A stretch of 64,000 bases of DNA, taken from the NCBI GenBank assembly GCA_964400735.1, contig CAYNVQ010000014.1, positions 1-64,000 on the forward strand, given 5' to 3'. The notes beneath the pieces were generated by a model. It did no database searches, was not told where the DNA came from, and worked only from the letters and a program-made list of their open reading frames with translations. This DNA comes from CAYNVQ01 sp964400735 (lineage in GTDB: Bacteria > Acidobacteriota > Aminicenantia > Aminicenantales > Aminicenantaceae). Shown here piece by piece: positions 1 to 8,150 of this stretch; the stretch's first letter is position 1; every line of letters begins with the position of its first letter. The translations under genes were made by a program, and so were the position numbers.

Positions 1-16
1 AGTCAGTTCCCCCTCC

Positions 17-69
17 AAGGGATCGATGGGGAAAACCAGCGGGCTGACGTTTCAGATTCCCTGACAGTT
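17..69. repeat. 53-bp dispersed repeat, copy A (pairs with 8038-8090)
   Basis: This block matches 8038-8090 at 50 of 53 positions (shared core GGGGAAAACCAGCGGGCTGA). It contains a small CTGA-cgtt-TCAG hairpin. The 20 bases at 1-20 are identical to 51481-51500, the 3' arm of a hairpin in the large composite repeat, so the window probably opens inside a similar element. The rest of 70-290 shows no gene. Confidence 0.75.
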
Positions 70-292
70 GCTTTATCACGGTTTCGGAGATGCTTACTTA
101 CTGCTCTATTTATTTAACTTTGAATCAGGGGGATTTTTATGATGACATTTAGGGCATTAAATTGAGATCGCGGACCCTTAGCTTTCCATGTTTGATGGGC
201 AGAAGCATACCAAGGAAAGAAAAATGTGTTAAACCTAGAAACTTTGAAGGATTCTGGAAAAACATTTATCCTCAAATTCGGCCACTGCCATC

Positions 293-320
293 TTTACATT
301 TAATTATTTGGGGATAGAAT
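293..320 (+). promoter_or_regulatory. candidate sigma70-type promoter of the arylsulfotransferase-like gene
   Basis: TTTACA at 293-298 and TAGAAT at 315-320 are 16 bp apart, about 34 bp before the start codon. A strong Shine-Dalgarno (AAGGAGGGAGAA) directly precedes the ATG at 355. Confidence 0.4.
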
Positions 321-354
321 AAGAGGCAGTCCATTTTGAAAAAAGGAGGGAGAA

Positions 355-1644
355 ATGAGCACTGGAAAAATGGCGGCCTCCCTGATAAGAATTTTAATAG
401 TCCTCGCTTTGTCCTATTTGGTTTTTGCCTATCCGACGATATTTCCCACCGGCACCACCATTTACAAACCCGATGAATGCTACAACAGCTATATTCTGAT
501 CGCCGACCATGCATCTCTCGGCAATCACCCAACCGCCAATGTCAGGGCCAAAAGCGAAATTCCCGGCGACATCCGCCTTATCGACATGAACGGTACGGTC
601 GTCCACACCTGGAAGGTCATCCCCAACTTTAACAAGCGCTGCCGACTGAGACCTGACGGCCACCTGCTCTATGCCGGCCCGAATGAGACCATCATCGAAT
701 ACGATTGGGACGGAAATATTGTGTGGATCCATGAGGGGATCGGTTCCATAAATGACATGCGCTGGCTTCCCAACGGCAACAGGCTGCTCCTCGCTCACCA
801 ACCGCTCCCTGAAGAATACCAGAAACAGGTCAAAGATGTCGAAATCTCCCCCTGGTGGCCGCTTCGAAAGAGAGGAAGCGAGGAAAAACAACTGGGCGGT
901 GACATATACGAAGTCACACCGGATAAAAAGATCGTTTGGGAGTGGCATGCCTACAATCATCTGGACCTGAACAGGTTTTCTCCTGTTACTCCTGAGGGGG
1001 ACTGGCTTCATGTGAACACGATCTTCCCTATCCCGGATAACAAATGGTACGACGCCGGCGACAAGAGGTTCAAGCCGGGCAATATCCTGATCAATCCGAG
1101 AAACATCGACACGATGTACATCGTAGACAAAAAGACAAAAGAGATCGTGTGGGAGTGGACTCACCACTATAAAGGGGGGTTGTCCCACTGCCACGAGCCT
1201 GAAATGATAGAGAAGGGACTCCCTGGAGAAGGAAATATCATTCTTTTCGACAACGGGCTTTTCCCTCGCCACAGGACTCATTGCGGACAGACGTTCATTA
1301 TCGAATTCAATCCTGTTTCCAAGGAAATCGTCTGGAAGTACGAGACAGAAGGCTACGCCAACCTTAAATTCTTCAGTAAAACCATGGGATCACAGAAAAG
1401 GCTTCCCAACGGCAACACATTTATAGCCGAGGACAACACGGGACGCCTTTTTCAGGTAAAGTCCGATGGCGAGATCGTCTGGGAATACGTGAACAGAGGC
1501 GGCACATGCCGTCCCTTCCCAGTGGCCTATGATTACTGCCCGCAGCTAAAGACATTGCCCAAGCCTCCCGAGTATGCGGTCACACCCCCAAACAATCTGG
1601 AATGGCACATCCAGCCGGATGTTTTTAGGAGAAAATCTGAGTAA
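355..1644 (+). CDS. arylsulfotransferase (ASST)-like secreted beta-propeller protein
   Basis: This 429-aa protein has an N-terminal hydrophobic segment (about residues 9-27), fitting a signal peptide or anchor. The body repeats an [E/K]IVW[E/K][W/Y] strand motif (NIVWIHEG, KIVWEWHAY, EIVWEWTHH, EIVWKYETE, EIVWEYVNR), each close to an LPNGN or similar turn. That pattern is typical of arylsulfotransferase propellers, which move sulfuryl groups between phenols without PAPS. Conserved-looking histidines occur in YNHLDL and HCHEPEM. The ATG at 355 follows a strong ribosome site. Its stop codon directly abuts the ATG of the radical SAM gene at 1645, so the two are very probably co-transcribed. The fold assignment is good. 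Actual sulfotransferase activity is inferred, and these proteins are often annotated only as 'arylsulfotransferase family'. Confidence 0.75.
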   Translation: MSTGKMAASLIRILIVLALSYLVFAYPTIFPTGTTIYKPDECYNSYILIADHASLGNHPTANVRAKSEIPGDIRLIDMNGTVVHTWKVIPNFNKRCRLRPDGHLLYAGPNETIIEYDWDGNIVWIHEGIGSINDMRWLPNGNRLLLAHQPLPEEYQKQVKDVEISPWWPLRKRGSEEKQLGGDIYEVTPDKKIVWEWHAYNHLDLNRFSPVTPEGDWLHVNTIFPIPDNKWYDAGDKRFKPGNILINPRNIDTMYIVDKKTKEIVWEWTHHYKGGLSHCHEPEMIEKGLPGEGNIILFDNGLFPRHRTHCGQTFIIEFNPVSKEIVWKYETEGYANLKFFSKTMGSQKRLPNGNTFIAEDNTGRLFQVKSDGEIVWEYVNRGGTCRPFPVAYDYCPQLKTLPKPPEYAVTPPNNLEWHIQPDVFRRKSE

Positions 1645-2790
1645 ATGGCCAAAGTTTCCGGGGGTTTTCAGGTTTTTGTCAAACCGGCCGGTCCGCTCTG
1701 CAATCTGGGATGTGAGTACTGCTATTATCTGGAAAAGGAGCGGCTGTATCCTGAAGGCGAATCGTTCCACATGCCCGAGATCCTCCTGGAGGAATACATC
1801 GTCCAGCACATCGAGGCCTCTGCCGAGCCGGTGATCCGGTTCTCCTGGCATGGGGGAGAGCCGACAGTCCTGGGCGTAGACTACTTCCGGAAGATCGTGA
1901 GTCTACAGAAAAAACACCGGCCTTCAGGCCAGCGCATCATGAACGGTATGCAGACTAACGGGATCCTTCTGGATGAGGTCTGGTGCCGTTTTTTAGCGGC
2001 CGAAGGCTTTGCTGTAGGGCTGAGTCTAGATGGCCCGGAGGAAATACATGATAAGTACCGTTTAACCAAGGGCGGAAAGCCGACCTTTCAGCAAGCCATA
2101 CACGGATATGAGCTCCTGCAGAGTCACGGAGTCTCTACCGATATCCTGTGTGTGGTGAATAATCACAACGTTCGGTATCCATTGGAAGTCTATAGGTTTT
2201 TTAAAAAGATCGAAGCACCATATGTGAGCTTTCTACCCATGGTCGAGCCGCAGCCGGATGCCGAAGGCGGAGTCAATCCTCTCACCGTCCCGGCCCAAGC
2301 CTGGGGCCATTTTCTCTGCGCCGTCTTCGATGAGTGGATTAGCCGGGATATCGGAAAGATCAAAGTGCAGACATTCGAGGAGGCAGCCAGAACAGCCTTC
2401 GAACAGGAGCATTCACTGTGCATCTTCCGGCCGGTCTGTGGAGATATCCCCGTCATCGAACACAACGGGGATATCTTTTCCTGCGACCACTTTGTCGACG
2501 ACGAACACAGCCTCGGCAACATCATCGAGACTCCTCTGGTCGAGATGCTTGAGAGCCCGGCCCAGAGAGCGTTCGGCCATGCCAAACGGGAAACGCTGCC
2601 CCGATACTGCCGGGAATGTGAGGTCCTGGACATGTGCAACGGAGGATGCCCGAAAAACCGCTTCATTAAAACGCCGAACGGCGAGCCTGGTTTGAATTAC
2701 CTATGTGCCGGCTACAAACGTTTTTTTAACCATTGTAAGCCCTGGGTGAAAGAGGTGGCCGTCGAATGGCGCCGCCAGAACCTTAAATAA
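1645..2790 (+). CDS. radical SAM/SPASM enzyme of the anaerobic sulfatase-maturase (anSME) type
   Basis: At 381 aa this has the usual anSME length. The radical-SAM cluster motif is C19-x3-C23-x2-C26 (CNLGCEYCYY), followed by FSWHGGEPT and a SLDGP segment. The C-terminal third carries SPASM cysteines (FRPVCGDIP, FSCDHF, CRECEVLDMC, CNGGCPKNR, YLCAGYKRF) that would bind two auxiliary clusters. Known family members oxidise a Cys or Ser in a C/S-x-P-x-R motif of sulfatases to formylglycine. No sulfatase lies in the window. The start codon abuts the stop of the ASST-like gene, suggesting that protein, or a sulfatase elsewhere, is the partner. No good Shine-Dalgarno is visible beyond AAAATCTGAG, consistent with translational coupling. 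Confidence 0.85.
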   Translation: MAKVSGGFQVFVKPAGPLCNLGCEYCYYLEKERLYPEGESFHMPEILLEEYIVQHIEASAEPVIRFSWHGGEPTVLGVDYFRKIVSLQKKHRPSGQRIMNGMQTNGILLDEVWCRFLAAEGFAVGLSLDGPEEIHDKYRLTKGGKPTFQQAIHGYELLQSHGVSTDILCVVNNHNVRYPLEVYRFFKKIEAPYVSFLPMVEPQPDAEGGVNPLTVPAQAWGHFLCAVFDEWISRDIGKIKVQTFEEAARTAFEQEHSLCIFRPVCGDIPVIEHNGDIFSCDHFVDDEHSLGNIIETPLVEMLESPAQRAFGHAKRETLPRYCRECEVLDMCNGGCPKNRFIKTPNGEPGLNYLCAGYKRFFNHCKPWVKEVAVEWRRQNLK

Positions 2791-2957
2791 AAAGGCTGCG
2801 CTTCACAGGCATCAATAAAGACGAGGCCTATAGATAGGAAGAGAAATTGAAGGACTGAAGGCAATACAAGATAGACTCCAAGGCATCATCAACCTGATAC
2901 GACCTTCTTGAGTTCTTTAACCACGAAATAATCAGGTTAATAGCTGTCTATGAACAG

Positions 2958-3815
2958 TCAGGTCTTCAGTTTCTCCTTGAAAAAAGCTATGGTACGCTCC
3001 CAGGCCAATGCGGCCGCTTCCTTATTGTACCGGGATCCAGTGTCGTTAAAAAAAGCATGCGCGGCACCCTCGTACATGTATATCTTGTAATCCACCGAGG
3101 CTTTCTTCAAAGCCGCTTCGAATTCGGGTATCCCCGCGTCGATCCTCTCGTCGAGACTTGCATAGTGAATGAGCATGGAAGCCTTGATTTTGGAGACATC
3201 CTCCGGCGCTGGCTGCCGGCCGTAGAAAGGAACCGCTGCGTTCAAATCCGGCGCATGCACAGCCACCTGGTTGGTCACACCACCGCCCCAGCAAAAACCC
3301 ATGCACCCGACCTTTCCCGTAGACTGAGGATGCGTTTTTAAATACTTGACCGCTGCCACGAAATTCTTGACTGTCGCGTCACTATCCAGCTCACGCATCT
3401 TTGTACGCGCCTCATCCATTTCCTTCGGAGTCCCTCCCAGCGGAGATAAAGCATCAGGAGCGATCCCCAAAAATCCCTCCAGAGCCACCCGTCTGGCTAC
3501 ATCTTCGATATGGGGCTGGAGTCCCCTGTTTTCATGAATCACGGTCACAGCCGGCCGCTTCTCGCTCCCCTTGAGACGGGCCAGGTAGGCCCTTACATCG
3601 CCTGTCTCACCCGGATACTTGATATACTCCGTATCGAGACGGGAATCATCCTCGGCGATCATTTGAGCATGGGCATATTTTTTCTCGATCAGGGGAAGGA
3701 GCCCGACAGCCGCTGCCGTGCTCCCGGCGAGAGCCGTCAATCTCTTGAGAAATTCGCGGCGATCTAACTTCCCTTTTGTGTACTCATCATATAAGTCGAT
3801 AAATTTTTTATCCAT
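2958..3815 (-). CDS. dienelactone hydrolase family protein, Tat-exported
   Basis: This alpha/beta-hydrolase of 285 aa starts at the ATG at 3815, which sits just after an AGGAGGG ribosome site; an in-frame ATG at 3830 lies upstream of that site and is less likely. The N-terminus has a twin-arginine motif (DRREFLKRL) and a hydrophobic stretch ending near KYAHA. The nucleophile elbow is GFCWGGG (Cys, as in carboxymethylenebutenolidases), with SLDERID and GAAHAFFND supplying the expected Asp and His. The family hydrolyses lactones or esters; the substrate here is unknown. It is a monocistronic, left-facing gene with its own promoter. Confidence 0.85.
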   Translation of the reverse strand: MDKKFIDLYDEYTKGKLDRREFLKRLTALAGSTAAAVGLLPLIEKKYAHAQMIAEDDSRLDTEYIKYPGETGDVRAYLARLKGSEKRPAVTVIHENRGLQPHIEDVARRVALEGFLGIAPDALSPLGGTPKEMDEARTKMRELDSDATVKNFVAAVKYLKTHPQSTGKVGCMGFCWGGGVTNQVAVHAPDLNAAVPFYGRQPAPEDVSKIKASMLIHYASLDERIDAGIPEFEAALKKASVDYKIYMYEGAAHAFFNDTGSRYNKEAAALAWERTIAFFKEKLKT

Positions 3816-3845
3816 AATCCCTCCTCTCATCCTCAGGCTGGGTTG

Positions 3846-3875
3846 AACATATCATAACCAAAACCCCAATGTCAA
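3846..3875 (-). promoter_or_regulatory. promoter of the dienelactone hydrolase gene
   Basis: On the minus strand TTGACA (3870-3875) and an extended -10 TGATATGTT (hexamer 3846-3851) are separated by 18 bp, 30 bp upstream of the ATG at 3815. Confidence 0.55.
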
Positions 3876-3969
3876 AAAGCCTTTCTATTTGACAATCTAT
3901 CCAAAACCACCTTGGAGAGATAGGCAGAGCAAAAGCGATAACATGAGCGACTTGAAAATAAAGAAATTT

Positions 3970-4025
3970 CCTACATTGTAGTAAAAAAAACTTGACAGCG
4001 GAGCCAATATTTACTACACTGTAGG
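3970..4025 (+). promoter_or_regulatory. promoter and PadR operator of cassette 1
   Basis: TTGACA (3992-3997) and TACACT (4015-4020) are 17 bp apart. The promoter is framed by inverted arms CCTACATTGTAGTA (3970-3983) and TACTACACTGTAGG (4012-4025), complementary at 13 of 14 positions, with centres 42 bp apart. The second arm covers the -10. This is what autorepression by the PadR protein encoded next would need. Confidence 0.75.
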
Positions 4026-4041
4026 AAAAAAGAAGGAAAAC

Positions 4042-4371
4042 ATGGGAAAAAAATTTATTTCCAGATCCGAAGAGTACATCCTGCTGGCTGTTATACAGCT
4101 TCAGGATGAAGCTTACGGAGTGGCCATCCGTCATTATCTTAAAAAGCTCACAGGAAAAACCTGGGCCTTCGGCGCCATCCATGTCATGCTGACCCGTCTC
4201 GAAAAGAAAAAATTTCTCGAGTCCTATCTCGCCGAACCGACTCCTCAACGCGGGGGGAGGAGCAAACGGATATACAGAGTCACTTCGGCGGGGACGGAAA
4301 CTCTTGAACAGCTCAAAAAAATACAGGAAAAAGTTTGGGCAGGCGTATCGGAGATTCTAACGGTTAAGTAA
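4042..4371 (+). CDS. PadR family transcriptional regulator (cassette 1)
   Basis: This 109-aa winged-helix protein has the PadR signature order: SEEYILLAVIQLQDEAYGVAI (helix 1), then WAFGAIHVMLTRLEKKKFLES (recognition helix and wing start), then RGGRSKRIYRVTSAG (wing). PadR proteins are usually repressors of transporter genes, released by ligands. The ATG follows AGAAGGAAAAC, and the gene ends 2 bp before the permease ATG at 4374. The operator-like inverted repeat 17 bp upstream points to autoregulation. Confidence 0.93.
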   Translation: MGKKFISRSEEYILLAVIQLQDEAYGVAIRHYLKKLTGKTWAFGAIHVMLTRLEKKKFLESYLAEPTPQRGGRSKRIYRVTSAGTETLEQLKKIQEKVWAGVSEILTVK

Positions 4372-4373
4372 CC

Positions 4374-6977
4374 ATGGCTACCGAAAACAGATTTCACCGG
4401 CCGCCCAAACTCACGGAATGGATTTTGATGTGTCTTTTTCCTGACCGTAAAGCCCAAACCTTGGCCGGCGATCTATCGGAGACCTATCAGGTTCAGGTCG
4501 ATGAACAGGGCCCTTTCCGGGCCCGCTGGTGGTACAGAGGCCAGTTGCTCAAAGCACTGCCTCCTCTTATCAACGATATCTTTTATTGGAGATCCGCCAT
4601 GTTTAAAAATTATCTAAAAACCGCCTTGCGCAATATCCGGAAACACAAAACCTATTCTTTCGTCAACATCAGTGGCCTGGCCGCAGGCATGGTCTGCTGT
4701 TTTTTTATTTTCCTGTGGGTTAGAAACGAGCTGAGCTTCGACCGGTTCCATGAAAATGCTGATCGCATCCATCGCGTAGTCGCTGAACATTTTACCGAAG
4801 GCCGGTCCGATGTTTTTCCGTCAACGCCTGCTCCCCTGGCTAAAGCCTTGATGGATGAATTTCCCGAAGTCGAACAGGCCCTCAGGCTTCAAGACTACAG
4901 TGACATCAGGCTGGCCTACGGTAACAAGCAATTCTGGAGCACCCGCTGCTTCCTCACCGATCCCAATTTCTTCGACGTCTTCAGCTTTCCTCTGCTAAAA
5001 GGCGATCCCCGTACGGCACTTAAAAACATCGATTCCATAGTTATCACAGAAGAGATAGCCCAAAAATGCTTTGGTGAAGAAGAGCCCCTCGGAAAAGTCC
5101 TGACTGTCGGAAGCCAAAACCCCAAAGACTATAAAGTAACCGGTGTCCTTAAGGATATACCTAAAAATTCGCATCTTCAGTTCGATTTTCTGCTCTCCTT
5201 TTCCATCATTACCTATAACCTGAATTGGAGCTGCTGGAATTATATGACTTATGCGCTGCTTTCACAGCCCGAAGCAGCCGAGGCAGTGGAAACAAAATCT
5301 TCTGATTTATTGGCTCAAATAGACAAACCAAATTACAAGCTCCATTTTCAGCCCATGGGCCAAATCCATCTCCGTTCCAGCTTCAGGGGAGATTTTGACA
5401 CCAACGGGAAAATCGCCCATGTCTATCTCTTCTCTGGAATGGGAATCATGCTCCTTTTGCTCGCCGGTATCAACTTCATCAATCTCTGCACTGCTCGTTC
5501 CGCAATCAGGCAAAAAGAGGTTGGAGTCCGTAAAGTCGTCGGGGCCAGCCGACGGCAGTTAATCAAACAATTCATCGGAGAATCCATATTCCTGTCCCTT
5601 CTCGCATTTCTGATATCTTTAGTCCTCCTCAAATTTTTTCTCCCTTATTTTAATTCACTTCTGAACCAGAAACTGACTTTCTCTTTCTCACAAAATTTCC
5701 CCTTTCTTTTGTTCATGGGTGGCCTGGCTCTACTCGTCGGTCTTTTTTCCGGAATTTATCCGGCCTATATCATATCGGCTTTTCATCCCAAGCAGACGAT
5801 CTCGGGAAGCTTCACAAGACAGGGCACCCGCCAATCGGCCTGGCTGAGAAAATTTTTGGTCATTACCCAATTCGCCATATCTATACTGTTCATCACAAGT
5901 AGCTTGCTCGTTCGGGATCAGCTGCGCTACATGGCCCATAAAGACCTCGGATATAAAAAGGAGCAACTTGTTATCCTTCCTTTCGAGAAGGTCATGCCGG
6001 CTTACCGAGGCCAGAAGCTCAGCCAAAAACAGGAATCACTGAAAACAGAACTCTTACAAAACGTGAGTATAACCGATGCCACATTCTCTTCTTATTCTTT
6101 AAACCGTTCCTGTGCCCATCAGTCCGTGTGGTGGGAGGGAAAAACGGGAGAGGATATTCTTATGGACTGGATCAGTGTGGACTACGACTTTTTTAAAACC
6201 ATGCAGATCGATTTCAAGGAAGGACGTCCCTTTTCCCGGGATTTTCCGACAGATCCGGAATTGGCCTATATTTTGAACGAGTCGGCCGTCAAAAAAACCG
6301 GATGGTCCCAAGCTGTTAATCGGCAGTTCCAGATCCCCGGTCCTAAAAAAAGAGGAACCGTAGTGGGAGTTGTCCATGATTTTCACTACAAATCTCTCCA
6401 TAACGAAATCCAGCCTCTGGTCATCACTCTAGGAAGGACGCAGTATTACATGATAATCCGGATAAGGCCGGACAACCTTCCCTCTACCCTGGCCTACATG
6501 AAAAACAAGTGGAACGAGCTTTTTCCCGGCCAATCCTTTGATTATTCTTTTCTCGATGAAGACTTCGAGCAGGTCTATAAAAGCGAAATCCGAATGGGAA
6601 AGGTGTTCAACTCCATTGCTATATTGGCTGTTTTAATCGCTGCCCTCGGTTTGTTCGGACTGGTCTCTTTCGCCACTGCGCGCCGGACCAAAGAAATCGG
6701 GATACGAAAGGTGCTGGGCGCTTCAATATCCCGTATCGCCGTGCTCATGGCCAAGGAATCCACCGGCTGCATCCTGCTAGCCAACCTTATAGCCTGGCCG
6801 ATAGCCTGGTATGCTATGAGCCGGTGGTTCCAGAATTTCGCCTACCGCACACCTATCACTCTTTGGCCATTTATTCTCGCTGGGGGATTGGCCATTTTTA
6901 TCGCCTTTCTGACCATGAGCTTCCAGATAATGAAGGCCGCGTCGGCCAATCCGGTCGACTCCCTGCGGTATGAATAA
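4374..6977 (+). CDS. MacB/FtsX-type duplicated 'orphan' ABC permease with prefix domain (cassette 1)
   Basis: At 867 aa it begins with a soluble prefix of about 75 residues (permease-prefix type, PKLTEWILMCLFPDRKA), then a first transmembrane helix near 95-115 and a MacB-like periplasmic domain to about 345. A three-helix FtsX block follows with EVGVRKVVGAS. The layout then repeats: a helix near 505, a second periplasmic domain, and a last FtsX block with EIGIRKVLGAS, ending NPVDSLRYE. This matches the acidobacterial duplicated orphan permease (ADOP) family. These resemble MacB permeases but usually lack a neighbouring ATPase, as here. The transported substrate or mechanical role is unknown. 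It is co-transcribed with the PadR gene upstream. Confidence 0.88.
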   Translation: MATENRFHRPPKLTEWILMCLFPDRKAQTLAGDLSETYQVQVDEQGPFRARWWYRGQLLKALPPLINDIFYWRSAMFKNYLKTALRNIRKHKTYSFVNISGLAAGMVCCFFIFLWVRNELSFDRFHENADRIHRVVAEHFTEGRSDVFPSTPAPLAKALMDEFPEVEQALRLQDYSDIRLAYGNKQFWSTRCFLTDPNFFDVFSFPLLKGDPRTALKNIDSIVITEEIAQKCFGEEEPLGKVLTVGSQNPKDYKVTGVLKDIPKNSHLQFDFLLSFSIITYNLNWSCWNYMTYALLSQPEAAEAVETKSSDLLAQIDKPNYKLHFQPMGQIHLRSSFRGDFDTNGKIAHVYLFSGMGIMLLLLAGINFINLCTARSAIRQKEVGVRKVVGASRRQLIKQFIGESIFLSLLAFLISLVLLKFFLPYFNSLLNQKLTFSFSQNFPFLLFMGGLALLVGLFSGIYPAYIISAFHPKQTISGSFTRQGTRQSAWLRKFLVITQFAISILFITSSLLVRDQLRYMAHKDLGYKKEQLVILPFEKVMPAYRGQKLSQKQESLKTELLQNVSITDATFSSYSLNRSCAHQSVWWEGKTGEDILMDWISVDYDFFKTMQIDFKEGRPFSRDFPTDPELAYILNESAVKKTGWSQAVNRQFQIPGPKKRGTVVGVVHDFHYKSLHNEIQPLVITLGRTQYYMIIRIRPDNLPSTLAYMKNKWNELFPGQSFDYSFLDEDFEQVYKSEIRMGKVFNSIAILAVLIAALGLFGLVSFATARRTKEIGIRKVLGASISRIAVLMAKESTGCILLANLIAWPIAWYAMSRWFQNFAYRTPITLWPFILAGGLAIFIAFLTMSFQIMKAASANPVDSLRYE

Positions 6978-7226
6978 TTCCCCCAGATCCTCTCTACTCA
7001 GGCCTCCATCGCATTCCCTCATTATCGGCTGATGAAGGAGGCGTCCGTATGTAATGGCCCGCCAATAAGCCTATGATATGAGATGATTTTTTTCCCCATC
7101 GCTTTAGGCCTGTCAGGTAGGAATCTAAACGATTGACACACAGACAGGTTGTATAAAAATTAAAAAAACCTTTGCATATATTTCTTTTTTTATATAAAAA
7201 GGAATATATAAGGAAAGGAGGATAAA

Positions 7227-7748
7227 ATGAAAAAAATTTTTGCCGTATCTTTAATGATCCTTTTTCTTGCGCTACCTGCCTTGAATCAAGATACCGAAGA
7301 ATTGGATGACGCAGATATTGGAGAATATGTTGTCGGCCACGTTCCCATACTGCCGCGCACCCAAGCTGTAGATCATAACCCCTGGGTAAAAGCCCTGTGC
7401 ATCGGACTGGCCAATTATTATCCTGATCATGTAGAGTGGGCTATTCTGGATTTTGTAACTGATTGGAGTAGCAGCCAGGATTGGGATATCGTGTTCGTTA
7501 TCGTCAATTATTCGAACTCGGATGCGAAGGTCAAGGTCGAGATGGAAATGCTCTCCCAGGACGGAGCCAAGCGGCTCTATAAGAAAAGGACAACGACCAT
7601 TCAGTCCGGAGATATCATGATGTTTACCTACGATGTGACGAAAAAAGTGGCATCAGGTGTTGGGGATCTGTTTACATTGAATGGCCGGATTTCTGGGGCA
7701 GGGATAGGCAACACGAACGAGGTGAAAACACAAGTTTTTATCTACTAG
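7227..7748 (+). CDS. small secreted protein of unknown function
   Basis: This 173-aa protein has a clear signal peptide (KKIFAVSLMILFLALPALN). The mature part starts with an acidic stretch (DTEELDDADIGE). It then alternates short hydrophobic strands (WDIVFVIVNY, KVKVEMEML, TTTIQSGDIMMFTYDV, VKTQVFIY), which suggests a beta-sandwich, perhaps immunoglobulin-like. A strong ribosome site (AAAGGAGGATAAA) precedes the ATG. I do not recognise the family. It stands alone between the permease and the Asp-box protein. Confidence 0.75.
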   Translation: MKKIFAVSLMILFLALPALNQDTEELDDADIGEYVVGHVPILPRTQAVDHNPWVKALCIGLANYYPDHVEWAILDFVTDWSSSQDWDIVFVIVNYSNSDAKVKVEMEMLSQDGAKRLYKKRTTTIQSGDIMMFTYDVTKKVASGVGDLFTLNGRISGAGIGNTNEVKTQVFIY

Positions 7749-8150
7749 CTCAAAATTATCAGCAAAAGACACTACGGGTTTCTGTCGTAGCCTTTTCCAA
7801 TAGAGCCGAGCCTCAGCGGGATGAAGGAGATTCGTATACACAAAAAATAGGATTGCCATTTTGGACGAATCAGCTCTCTCTTCATGAAAAAGGAGTCATT
7901 TTTTACATACAGCGAGCTAGCCTCTCCAAAACAATGACGATTTTCAACCTAGGAGGGAAGCTGAAGAGGAAGCTATCCGGAGGCGAGCGGGCATGGAAAG
8001 CAAGTTTTGCGGGCAGGCATCCATAACTATTCCCCCCAAGGGATCGTTGGGGAAAACCAGCGGGCTGACGTTTCAGCTTCCCTGACCGTTACGTTGTCTT
8101 GATATGCCTTTGTTTCCAACAAAAATCGTAATAAAAAACGGAGGGAGTCT
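7749..8150. other. 402-bp intergenic region
   Basis: No convincing gene. A weak hairpin (CTACG...CGTAG followed by CCTTTTCC, about 7775-7803) could end the small secreted-protein transcript. The 53-bp repeat copy B lies at 8038-8090. No clear promoter hexamers were found for the gene at 8151 apart from its ribosome site ACGGAGGGAGTCT. Confidence 0.5.
8038..8090. repeat. 53-bp dispersed repeat, copy B (pairs with 17-69)
   Basis: This block is identical to 17-69 at 50 of 53 positions. It lies 60 bp upstream of the Asp-box protein gene, as copy A lies upstream of the ASST-like gene. It carries the same CTGA-cgtt-TCAG mini-hairpin. Confidence 0.75.

Noticed and set aside
394..1281. 295-aa open frame antisense to the ASST-like gene
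   Set aside because: It mirrors codon structure of the real gene, has no ribosome site and no recognisable domain; the plus-strand frame has clear propeller repeats.
2791..2957. Small coiled peptide frame between the radical SAM and hydrolase genes
   Set aside because: No start with ribosome site and too short to judge; may be a gene remnant but there is no support.
7133..7157. Promoter TTGACA/TATAAA before the small secreted protein
   Set aside because: Spacing is only 13 bp, too short for a sigma70 promoter.
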